Shown here: piece by piece, positions 55,982 to 63,217 of the stretch
Layout: every line of letters begins with the position of its first letter
Position numbering within the stretch: the stretch's first letter is position 1
Origin: Microvirga zambiensis WSM3693
Lineage (GTDB): Bacteria; Pseudomonadota; Alphaproteobacteria; Rhizobiales; Beijerinckiaceae
Direction: 5' to 3'
Length of the DNA: 64,000 nt
NCBI RefSeq assembly: GCF_016735695.1
Contig: NZ_JAERQD010000006.1
Location: 124,001 to 188,000, forward strand
Notes under the pieces: generated by a model
The model's database searches: none
What the model saw: only the letters and a program-made list of their open reading frames with translations
What the model was told of the DNA's origin: nothing
Made by a program: the position numbers and the translations under genes

Positions 55982-57532
55982 ATGATTGGGCACGATGATT
56001 TTGGATTGAGACCTTTCACCACCGAGTTGCTGGCATCCGCGTTGATCGGCCTTGCACTTCTTAGTCCCGCGGCAGCCCAGAGCCTTCCTCCCGATCCCAC
56101 CCTGGAAATTGCCGCCGGCCGGACCGGCGCGAGCGATTTCCGCAGCCTTCTGCCTCTTCTTCTCACCTCGCCGGACCGCAGGCAGCTTGCCGCGGATCTC
56201 GAGGCCCTGATCCGACAGGGCGATGTCGCCGCAGCGGAGAACAGCGTCAACGCAGCGATCGAAGTCGGTACCCTGGCCATCGTTCTCGCCGACCATCTCA
56301 AGGACCCGGATTTCGTCAAGGCCCTGCAGGAGCTCGGCATACGCGGCGAGGCCAGGCCCGCTGCGGCTGCAGGCGCGGTCGCTCAGGCTGCAACCTCCGA
56401 TTCCTGCCCCCTCGCACCGACCGCGGCGAACCTCGCCGATATACAGCAGGCGCTCGAGCGCGAGCAATCGTTCAGCAGCAACGTCTCGCAGACCCTGGAC
56501 AGCCTCACGCAGGAGCACAATGCCCTTGCCGCCCGCCTGGATACCGAGACGGAAGCGCAATCCGCAAAGCTGTCCGAGATCGAGCAGGCGCTGGCGGGTG
56601 AACGGGAACGCGGCGAAGCGGCCCGCGCCGAGCTGGCGAAACTGCAGGACGAGAATCGCGGCCTGCGGACGACGCGCGAGCAGGACCAGGCAGCAGGTTC
56701 ATCGAAGAATGCCGAGCTGGAAACCTTGCTCGGAAAGGAACGGGAGCAGAGCGCCACCGCTTCGCGCCAGCTTGCGAGCATGCAGAAGGAACTGCGCGAT
56801 CTGCAGGCTTCCAGGAACGAGACGTTGGCGGCCCAGTCGACCCGGGTGGCCGAGCTCGAAAAGGCCGTCGCCCGCTCGCAGATCCGCAGCGATATCCTGA
56901 CCCAGGCCCTGACCGATGCGGAGGACGATCTTCGCGCCCTGCAGGATCCCCTCCGTCCGGGCGCGGCCCCCTTCGTGTTCCGGATCGCGACGGCCGGCGC
57001 TGAGCCGCCGCTCCCCGCTCCCATGCCGGAGGAGACCGCCGTGATGGTGACATCCGCGCTGCCGGCGGCGCCTGCAAGCGCACCAGGCCCCGCCATTCCC
57101 GATGCGGCCCCGGCCCTGCCGGAGAGAACGACAAGCGCTGTCGTCGTTGCCGCATTGCCGGAAAGCATCCAGCCGCTGCCGCTCGCAGCGCGGAGCCTGG
57201 ATCCGGCGCGCGTCCTGCCGCCTCCGGCGTCCGAACCAAGGCCGGCTGCGACACCCGAACCCACGAAGCCCGAGGACCGGCTGACGGCGCGCGCGGAAGA
57301 GCTTATGAACAAAGGCGATGTGAGCGGCGCCCGCCTCCTCCTCGAACGGGCCATGGCGAGCGGACATGCGCGGGCGGCCTTCCTGCTGGCCGAGACCTTC
57401 GACCCGAACATGCTGTCGAAGCTCGGCGTGCGGGGGATCCGCGGCGATGCCGCAAAGGCGCGGGAACTCTATGCGCAGGCGCGCGCGCTCGGCATCGCTC
57501 AGGCCGGCGAACGCATGGAGGCGCTGAAGTAA
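55982..57532 (+). CDS. Secreted coiled-coil protein with C-terminal Sel1/TPR-like repeat
   Basis: The 516-residue protein begins with an N-terminal hydrophobic/signal segment (TTELLASALIGLALLSPAAAQS, residues 13-34). It then has a short helical domain (45-115), a long heptad-type coiled coil (about 150-320, rich in L, E, Q, R, A), a Pro/Ala-rich linker (330-430) and a Sel1/TPR-like unit at about 435-515 (AEELMNKGDVSGARLLLERAMASGHARAAFLLAETFD with GDAAKARELYAQARALG). It is likely an envelope scaffold. It follows the TAXI gene by 66 bases with GAAGGAGG upstream and may be co-transcribed. Confidence 0.7.
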   Translation: MIGHDDFGLRPFTTELLASALIGLALLSPAAAQSLPPDPTLEIAAGRTGASDFRSLLPLLLTSPDRRQLAADLEALIRQGDVAAAENSVNAAIEVGTLAIVLADHLKDPDFVKALQELGIRGEARPAAAAGAVAQAATSDSCPLAPTAANLADIQQALEREQSFSSNVSQTLDSLTQEHNALAARLDTETEAQSAKLSEIEQALAGERERGEAARAELAKLQDENRGLRTTREQDQAAGSSKNAELETLLGKEREQSATASRQLASMQKELRDLQASRNETLAAQSTRVAELEKAVARSQIRSDILTQALTDAEDDLRALQDPLRPGAAPFVFRIATAGAEPPLPAPMPEETAVMVTSALPAAPASAPGPAIPDAAPALPERTTSAVVVAALPESIQPLPLAARSLDPARVLPPPASEPRPAATPEPTKPEDRLTARAEELMNKGDVSGARLLLERAMASGHARAAFLLAETFDPNMLSKLGVRGIRGDAAKARELYAQARALGIAQAGERMEALK

Positions 57533-57539
57533 CAAGGTT

Positions 57540-57797
57540 TTAGAACGGCACCCACTCGCCGCCCTCGGTGAGGGAATCCACGGCCCGCTCGAGAGCCGTG
57601 CCGGCATCGAGCAGCTGCTGGGCGGTCTGCTGGACCTGCAGCGGGGAGCCCGGCAGTCCGGCCACGTGCTCGGTCAGTTCCCGCACACGCTCGATCAGGT
57701 CGATGAGATCGGCGGCGAGCGCAGCCCTCTCCTCCGCCTCGGCGACAGGCGTCTGTCCTTGCTTGAGGCGCGGAGCGAGGGGGATCACGTTCGACAT
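57540..57797 (-). CDS. Small hypothetical protein
   Basis: The 85-residue sequence MSNVIPLAPRLKQGQTPVAEAEERAALAADLIDLIERVRELTEHVAGLPGSPLQVQQTAQQLLDAGTALERAVDS is mainly alpha-helical, with no family recognised. CAAGG lies before the ATG at 57797. It ends with a tail-to-tail gap of seven bases from the coiled-coil gene. Confidence 0.55.
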   Translation of the reverse strand: MSNVIPLAPRLKQGQTPVAEAEERAALAADLIDLIERVRELTEHVAGLPGSPLQVQQTAQQLLDAGTALERAVDSLTEGGEWVPF

Positions 57798-57900
57798 GCC
57801 TTGAAAATCTTCTTTTGTTCTCACAAGGGCAATGGAGTGCCCTAGCGTGATCCACAGCAAACCGACGTCGTCAGGGCTGCCAAGCTGCAGCGTTACGCGC

Positions 57901-57928
57901 TTGACTCCAATATATTGGATTTCATAGT
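57901..57928 (+). promoter_or_regulatory. Promoter with palindromic operator, near-leaderless transcript
   Basis: TTGACT at 57901-57906 and CATAGT at 57923-57928 give a 16-base spacer. The perfect palindrome TCCAATATATTGGA (57906-57919) fills that spacer. The ATG at 57937 is only eight bases past the -10, and no ribosome site precedes it, so the message is probably leaderless or nearly so. A repressor binding here would block its own promoter. Confidence 0.55.
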
Positions 57929-57936
57929 CTATCTTA

Positions 57937-58536
57937 ATGGATCACTCCTCCGCTCTGAACACTCATCTGGCGACCCGCCTGCGCGATCTGCGTGCGGAGA
58001 ACGGCCTCACTCTCGATGGTCTGGCTGATCGGACCGGGGTCAGCCGCTCCATGATCTCGCTGATCGAGCGCGGCGAGAGCAGCCCGACGGCGACCGTGCT
58101 GGACAAGCTCGCCGCCGGTCTCGGCGTGACGCTCGCCTCTCTCTTCGCGGAGAAGGACAGCGCCGGGGCCTCGCCGCTGGCACGTCGTGCCGATCAGCGC
58201 GTTTGGCGCGATCCGGACAGCGGCTACATGCGCCGCAACCTCTCGGCTCCCGGCTTCCCCTCACCCATCGAGCTGGTCGAGGTCGTGCTTCCGGCGGGAG
58301 CCCGCGTGGCCTACGACACCGGGCATCGCGCCTCGGTGGTTCACCAGCAGATCTGGATGATCGAGGGCGATATCGACCTCACCCTCGGCGACGACACCTA
58401 TCACCTCGGCACCGGCGACTGCCTGTCCATGCGCCTCGATCAGCCGACCATCTTTCGCAATCAATCCGAGCGCCCAGCCCGCTACGTGGTGGCGCTCGCC
58501 ATCGACACGCGGGCCGGCCCCGCCGGCCAACGCTGA
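57937..58536 (+). CDS. XRE-family regulator with C-terminal cupin domain
   Basis: The 199-residue protein has an N-terminal helix-turn-helix (LATRLRDLRAENGLTLDGLADRTGVSRSMISLIERGESSPTATVLDKLAAGLGVTLASLFAE, residues 12-72). A cupin effector domain follows (about 100-190, IELVEVVLPAGARVAYDTGHRASVVHQQIWMIEGDIDLTLGDDTYHLGTGDCLSMRLDQPTIFRN). This layout is shared with SutR (sulfur use), PuuR and others; the small molecule sensed is unknown. It probably regulates itself and the GNAT gene 10 bases downstream through the palindrome at 57906. Confidence 0.88.
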   Translation: MDHSSALNTHLATRLRDLRAENGLTLDGLADRTGVSRSMISLIERGESSPTATVLDKLAAGLGVTLASLFAEKDSAGASPLARRADQRVWRDPDSGYMRRNLSAPGFPSPIELVEVVLPAGARVAYDTGHRASVVHQQIWMIEGDIDLTLGDDTYHLGTGDCLSMRLDQPTIFRNQSERPARYVVALAIDTRAGPAGQR

Positions 58537-58546
58537 GGAAAGCCTC

Positions 58547-59086
58547 ATGACCGACCCGTTCATCATCCGCACGCTCGCGCCGCAGGAGGCGGGGGAACAG
58601 GTCGGCGCCCTGTCCGACGTCCTCATCGACTGCGTCGAGGGCGGCGCCTCGGTCAGCTTCATGCTGCCGCTCACCCGGGACAGGGCTGACGCGTTCTGGC
58701 GGGGCGTGGCCGAGGGCGTGGTGGCAGGCGAGCGCATCCTGCTCATCGCCCAGGAGCGGGCAAGCGGACAGGTCGTGGGCACGGTGCAGGTGATCCTGAA
58801 GCAGCCGGAGAACCAGCCGCACCGGGCCGACATCGCCAAGATGCTCGTCCATCGCGGGTTCCGGAAGCACGGCATCGGCGCAGCCCTTATGCTCGCCGCC
58901 GAGGAGGCGGCGCGGAAGGCGGGCAAGACCGTGCTCGTGCTCGACACGGTAACCGGCGGCGATGCGGAGCGCCTCTACGAGCGGGTCGGCTGGACCAAGT
59001 CCGGAATCATCCCGAATTACGCGCTCTGGCCGCAGGGCGGGTTCTGCGACACGACGGTGTTCTACAAGCTGCTCGCCGCCGCCTGA
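58547..59086 (+). CDS. GNAT-family N-acetyltransferase
   Basis: The 179-residue enzyme has the acetyl-CoA-binding motif HRGFRKHGIGAALMLAAEEAARKAGKTVLVLDTVTGGDAERLYERVGWTKSGIIPNYALWPQGG. The Q/R-x-x-G-x-G/A part is RKHGIGAA. Substrate unknown. It lies 10 bases after the XRE-cupin gene in the same operon and probably acetylates a small metabolite, such as an amino-sugar or antibiotic-like amine. Confidence 0.88.
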   Translation: MTDPFIIRTLAPQEAGEQVGALSDVLIDCVEGGASVSFMLPLTRDRADAFWRGVAEGVVAGERILLIAQERASGQVVGTVQVILKQPENQPHRADIAKMLVHRGFRKHGIGAALMLAAEEAARKAGKTVLVLDTVTGGDAERLYERVGWTKSGIIPNYALWPQGGFCDTTVFYKLLAAA

Positions 59087-59221
59087 TCCGACAGCGCATG
59101 ACCGCCGAGAGCATTTTTCGGCGAAGCGGCTCTAGACGATCGCCTAGAGGACATGGCCTCACGGCCATGCTATGGCCGCGGCGAACCAATCGGTCCCGCC
59201 TTTACATCAGACTGTACCATC

Positions 59222-59989
59222 ATGGACTTATCCAGCGCGGCGCTTCTTGCCGCTTCGGGTCTTGCCGCCGGCCTCGTCAATGCGATCGCGGGTGGCGGCA
59301 CCTTCTTCACCTTCTCCGCCCTCGTCGCCTCCGGACTGCCGCCTGTCGTCGCCAATGCCACCAGCGCGGTTGCGGTCACGCCCGCAAACCTGTCGAGCGC
59401 CTGGGCCTATCGGCGCGAGCTTGCCGCCAACATCCGACGCTTTGCCGCGCTCGGGATCGTGAGCCTCATCGGAGGTCTCGGCGGCGCCTACATTCTGACC
59501 GTGACCAACAACGAGGCCTTCCGGCAGCTCGTGCCGTGGCTTCTGCTGTTCGCCACCCTGCTCTTTGCGGCGAGCCCGAAGATCGTGGCGCTCGCCCGCG
59601 CCATCGGCAAGCATGAGGGCCATCATCCCTCGACGAAGGCCTGGGCTGCCGGCCTCGTCTTCCAGACCGGGGTCGCGGTCTATGGCGGCTTCTTCGGCGC
59701 GGGCATGGGCATCGTCATGCTCGCGGCCCTCGCCATCACCGAAGGCGACGACTTTCACCTGATCAATTCGGCGAAACATCTGTGCTCCACCTTGATTCAG
59801 CTCGTCGCCGTGGTGCTGTTCATCGCGGCGGGGCTCGTGAGCTGGCCCGAGACGCTCGTCGTCGGCGCGGCCTCGGTGATCGGCGGCTATCTCGGCGTCG
59901 TCTTCGGCCGCCGCCTGCCGGCGAGCGTCATCCGCTGGCTCGTCATCGCCGTCGGCGCCGCACTGACACTGTATTTCTTTATTCGCTGA
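59222..59989 (+). CDS. Sulfite exporter TauE/SafE family protein
   Basis: The 255-residue membrane protein has seven to eight segments and the family GLAAGLVNAIAGGGTFFTFSALVASGLPPVVANATSAVAV repeat near the start, and GVAVYGGFFGAGMGIVMLAALAI in the second half. Members export sulfite, sulfoacetate or other anions. The ATG at 59222 is used. It is downstream of the XRE-cupin-GNAT pair by 135 bases on the same strand and upstream of a cysK cluster, which fits a sulfur-related role. Confidence 0.87.
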   Translation: MDLSSAALLAASGLAAGLVNAIAGGGTFFTFSALVASGLPPVVANATSAVAVTPANLSSAWAYRRELAANIRRFAALGIVSLIGGLGGAYILTVTNNEAFRQLVPWLLLFATLLFAASPKIVALARAIGKHEGHHPSTKAWAAGLVFQTGVAVYGGFFGAGMGIVMLAALAITEGDDFHLINSAKHLCSTLIQLVAVVLFIAAGLVSWPETLVVGAASVIGGYLGVVFGRRLPASVIRWLVIAVGAALTLYFFIR

Positions 59990-60118
59990 ATTCGCTAACC
60001 ATTCTCGAAATAGCACGAGTCCGGGCGGCATTTTGCCGGCTGCTGCCCGATTCACGCCACAACCATGCTCCTTCCTGCGACGACCCGATTCTGAAGCTCT
60101 CGCGAAAAGGAACTGCCC

Positions 60119-60577
60119 GTGGCCGAATCCCAAAACATGTCCGGACTCGAAGGAACGCAATCCGTCAGCGCTCTCGGCCTGCGATGGGCTGCCCTGCGGG
60201 GCATGCTGAACTCGCCTCTGATCACGGTCGAAGATCAGCGTCCCTTGCGTGACGAGCTCGTGCGCGAGCTGGCCGCCATCGAGAAGGATTTCGGTGATCT
60301 GCAGTCACGCAACACGATGGAGATTTCGGCGAAGCTCGACATCGCGAAATCCGCCCTGCGCGAACGCATCCAGGGCGGCGAGAGCTGGCTCGTCGATCTG
60401 ATCGACAGCATTCAGGCCGATCTTCACACCGTTCACGCGAAGGCTTCGTCCACGACGCCGTCGGCAGTATCCGCTAACCGCTCGCCGGCCAATCTGAGCC
60501 GCCCGCAACAGCCGCAGCGTCCCGACGAGACGCCATCCACGACGAGCGCTGAGGCCGCGACTTCGTCGGCTGCCTGA
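60119..60577 (+). CDS. Small helical hypothetical protein
   Basis: The 152-residue ORF from GTG at 60119 is mainly helical and acidic (GLRWAALRGMLNSPLITVEDQRPLRDELVRELAAIEKDFGDLQSRNTMEISAKLDIAKSALRERI), with a low-complexity Ser/Thr/Pro tail. No family assigned. A terminator follows. It may be a single-gene unit. Confidence 0.6.
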   Translation: MAESQNMSGLEGTQSVSALGLRWAALRGMLNSPLITVEDQRPLRDELVRELAAIEKDFGDLQSRNTMEISAKLDIAKSALRERIQGGESWLVDLIDSIQADLHTVHAKASSTTPSAVSANRSPANLSRPQQPQRPDETPSTTSAEAATSSAA

Positions 60578-60584
60578 TCGAAGA

Positions 60585-60625
60585 ACGCCGCGTCCGGAAG
60601 CATCGGACGCGGCGTCCCTTTGTCT
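60585..60625 (+). terminator. Rho-independent terminator
   Basis: A 12-bp stem (ACGCCGCGTCCG at 60585-60596, CGGACGCGGCGT at 60604-60615) has a seven-base loop and is followed by CCCTTTGTCT. It ends the small plus-strand gene. Confidence 0.75.
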
Positions 60626-60717
60626 AGAGCCGTTTCCACTTGCGTGGAATAACCTCTCTTTTTTTGGTTTGCCGCATTTTTTGACGGCGAACCGGATCCA
60701 CTTCGCCGAAAAATGCT

Positions 60718-61746
60718 CTAGACGAGCCCCGGATCGATGCTGATCTCTTTCGTGAGCCAGGCCGGAACCGGCAGGTTCTTCGAGCGCAGGAAATCCGGGT
60801 TGAAGAGCTTGGACTGGTAGCGCGTGCCGTAGTCGCACAGCACCGTGACGATGGTGTGCCCGGGTCCGAGCTGCTTGGCGAGCCGGATCGCGCCTGCAAC
60901 GTTGATGCCCGACGACCCGCCGAGGCACAGGCCTTCATGGGCGAGCAGATCGAAGACGATCGGGATCGCTTCCTCATCCGGGATCTGGAAGGCCACGTCG
61001 ATCGGCGCACCTTCCAGATTGGCGGTAATGCGGCCCTGACCGATGCCTTCGGTGATCGACGAGCCGGACGCCTTCAACTCACCCGTCGTATAATAACTGT
61101 AGAGCGCCGCGCCCATCGGGTCGGCGAGGGCGATCGCCACCTTCGGATTGCGCTCCTTCAGCGCCATGCCGACGCCGGCGAGCGTGCCGCCCGTGCCGAC
61201 GGCGCTGACGAATCCGTCGACCTTGCCCTCCGTCTGCTCCCAGATCTCCGGCCCAGTCGTCTCCAGATGGGCCTGCCGGTTCGCCACGTTGTCGAACTGG
61301 TTGGCCCAGACCGCTCCGTTCGGCTCGGAAGCAGCGAGGCGCTCGGCCAGCCTGCCCGAAACCTTCACGTAGTTGTTGGGGTTCGCGTAAGGCACCGCCG
61401 GCACCTCGATCAGCTCGGCGCCGGCGAGCCGCAGCATGTCCTTCTTCTCCTGGCTCTGCGTGTCCGGGATCACGATCACCGTCCTGAAGCCGAGCGCGTT
61501 GGCGACAAGCGCGAGACCGATGCCTGTATTGCCCGCCGTTCCCTCGACGATGACGCCGCCCGGTCGCAGGGTACCCCGCCTGACAGCATCCTGAATGATG
61601 AAGAGCGCGGCGCGGTCCTTCACCGATTGTCCGGGGTTCATGAACTCGGCCTTGCCGAGGATCGCGCATCCGGTCAGCTCTGAGGCATGGCGGAGCTTGA
61701 TCAGAGGGGTGTTGCCGATGGCGGCGGGAACGTCGGACTTGATCAT
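60718..61746 (-). CDS. cysK: Cysteine synthase A (O-acetylserine sulfhydrylase)
   Basis: CysK makes cysteine from O-acetylserine and sulfide with PLP. The 342-residue protein carries the PLP lysine in NPGQSVKDRAALFII, the phosphate-binding GTAGNTGIG and GTGGTLAG, and a C-terminal SSGINVAGA. Length is slightly above the usual 310-330, as in the longer alphaproteobacterial form. It is divergent from the YeeE/YedE transporter gene; the 216-base region between them holds a perfect 13-base-arm inverted repeat. Confidence 0.93.
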   Translation of the reverse strand: MIKSDVPAAIGNTPLIKLRHASELTGCAILGKAEFMNPGQSVKDRAALFIIQDAVRRGTLRPGGVIVEGTAGNTGIGLALVANALGFRTVIVIPDTQSQEKKDMLRLAGAELIEVPAVPYANPNNYVKVSGRLAERLAASEPNGAVWANQFDNVANRQAHLETTGPEIWEQTEGKVDGFVSAVGTGGTLAGVGMALKERNPKVAIALADPMGAALYSYYTTGELKASGSSITEGIGQGRITANLEGAPIDVAFQIPDEEAIPIVFDLLAHEGLCLGGSSGINVAGAIRLAKQLGPGHTIVTVLCDYGTRYQSKLFNPDFLRSKNLPVPAWLTKEISIDPGLV

Positions 61747-61824
61747 AGTGGACTCGCAGACGGTTTTTTGACGGGCAGCGGGATTGTCGCGCGGCAGCCG
61801 GCGACATCAAGGCGCCGGCTGCAG

Positions 61825-61860
61825 ATCCAATATTCACATAATTTAGCGTGAATATTGGAT
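61825..61860. promoter_or_regulatory. Perfect inverted repeat between cysK and the YeeE/YedE gene
   Basis: ATCCAATATTCAC (61825-61837) and GTGAATATTGGAT (61848-61860) are exact inverses with a 10-base spacer. The element lies 79 bases upstream of cysK and 103 bases upstream of the transporter gene. TTGACG follows at 61873 as a possible -35. The half-site begins TCCAATAT, which also forms the palindrome before the XRE-cupin gene. Confidence 0.65.
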
Positions 61861-61962
61861 AAAATGTATCTCTTGACGTTCTTTATAACGAACTACATGT
61901 TGCTCGCGCAAGGCACGTGAGGCCTTCGCGCTTCATTTGCTTGCAATCCTTGAGGTTCGATC

Positions 61963-63198
61963 ATGTCCAGCTCCGCCGTGGCATCGCCCTTTTCCGCCGG
62001 GAACCGGGCAGGCCTGACCGTCAACGCTCCCGCTTCCCTGGCCGCCGCCGCAGGCATCCTCGGCGGTGCGGCGCTCCTCGGCGTCATCATCAATCCGCGT
62101 CAGGCCGCGCTCTACGTGCTCGGCGCGGCGCTCGGCCTCGTGCTCTATCACGCCGCCTTCGGCTTCACCTCCGCCTGGCGCGTCTTCATCGCCGACCGGC
62201 GCGGGGAAGGCCTGCGCGCGCAGATGGTGATGCTGGCGATCGCCTCGATCCTTTTCTTCCCCGTCCTCGCCTCCGGCACCCTGTTCGGCCAGCCGGTTGC
62301 CGGCAACGTCTCGCCCGCCGGCATCGGCGTGGTCGTCGGCGCCTTCATCTTCGGCATCGGCATGCAGCTCGGCGGCGGCTGCGCCTCCGGCACGCTCTAT
62401 ACGGTCGGCGGCGGCTCGACGCGCATGGTGATCACGCTTGCGGCCTTCATCGCAGGCTCCGCCATCGGCGCCGCGCATCTCCACTGGTGGGTCGCGCTGC
62501 CGAGCCTGCCTGCGATCTCGATCGTCAAGACCTGGGGTCCCTGGACGGCGCTGGCCGTGCAGCTCGCGGTCTTCGCCCTGATCGCCGCAATCACCGTCGT
62601 GTTCGAGAAGCGCCGGCATGGCCGGCTGGTTGCGGCGGATCCGTCGCCGCGCCAGGGCCTGGCGCGCTTCCTGCGCGGTCCCTGGCCTATCGTGGCCGGC
62701 GCGGTCGCCCTTGCCCTCCTCAACTTCGTGACGCTCTATCTCGCCGGCCGTCCCTGGGGCGTGACCTCCGCCTTCGCCCTGTGGGGCTCGAAGATTGCGG
62801 CCGCCATCGGCTTCGACGTGGCGAGCTGGCCCTATTGGTCGAGCCCCGCCAACAAGGCGGCGCTCAACAGCAGCATCTTCAACGACGTCACCACGGTGAT
62901 GGATTTCGGCATCATCTTCGGTGCCCTGCTCGCCGCCTCGCTCGCCGGCCGCTTCGCGCCGACCTGGAAGGTGCCGCTGCGCTCCGCCATCGCCGCCATC
63001 GTCGGCGGTCTGCTGCTCGGCTACGGCGCCCGCCTCGCCTATGGCTGCAATATCGGCGCCTATTTCTCCGGCATCGCCTCGGGCAGCGTGCATGGCTGGG
63101 TCTGGCTCGTCGCAGCCTTCGCGGGCAACGTCTTCGGCACGCGCCTGCGCCCCGCCTTCGGCCTCGAAGTCGAACGCGTGAAGCTCACCGGCTGCTGA
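61963..63198 (+). CDS. YeeE/YedE-family (thiosulfate-type) sulfur transporter
   Basis: This 411-residue inner-membrane protein has about ten segments and the two conserved cysteine motifs of the TsuA group, GIGMQLGGGCASGTLYTVGGGSTRM and ARLAYGCNIGAYFSGIASGSVHGWVW. These are thought to relay thiosulfate through the membrane. TTGAGG lies seven bases before the ATG. With cysK opposite, thiosulfate supply for cysteine synthesis is likely. No TusA/YeeD partner is visible next to it. Confidence 0.9.
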   Translation: MSSSAVASPFSAGNRAGLTVNAPASLAAAAGILGGAALLGVIINPRQAALYVLGAALGLVLYHAAFGFTSAWRVFIADRRGEGLRAQMVMLAIASILFFPVLASGTLFGQPVAGNVSPAGIGVVVGAFIFGIGMQLGGGCASGTLYTVGGGSTRMVITLAAFIAGSAIGAAHLHWWVALPSLPAISIVKTWGPWTALAVQLAVFALIAAITVVFEKRRHGRLVAADPSPRQGLARFLRGPWPIVAGAVALALLNFVTLYLAGRPWGVTSAFALWGSKIAAAIGFDVASWPYWSSPANKAALNSSIFNDVTTVMDFGIIFGALLAASLAGRFAPTWKVPLRSAIAAIVGGLLLGYGARLAYGCNIGAYFSGIASGSVHGWVWLVAAFAGNVFGTRLRPAFGLEVERVKLTGC

Positions 63199-63217
63199 AC
63201 CTGATCCGGTCGCTGCG

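Noticed and set aside
61832-61853. SqrR-type persulfide-sensor box (ATTC-N8-GAAT)
   Set aside because: ATTC and GAAT are present in the inverted repeat, but 14 bases separate them instead of eight, so the known spacing is not met.
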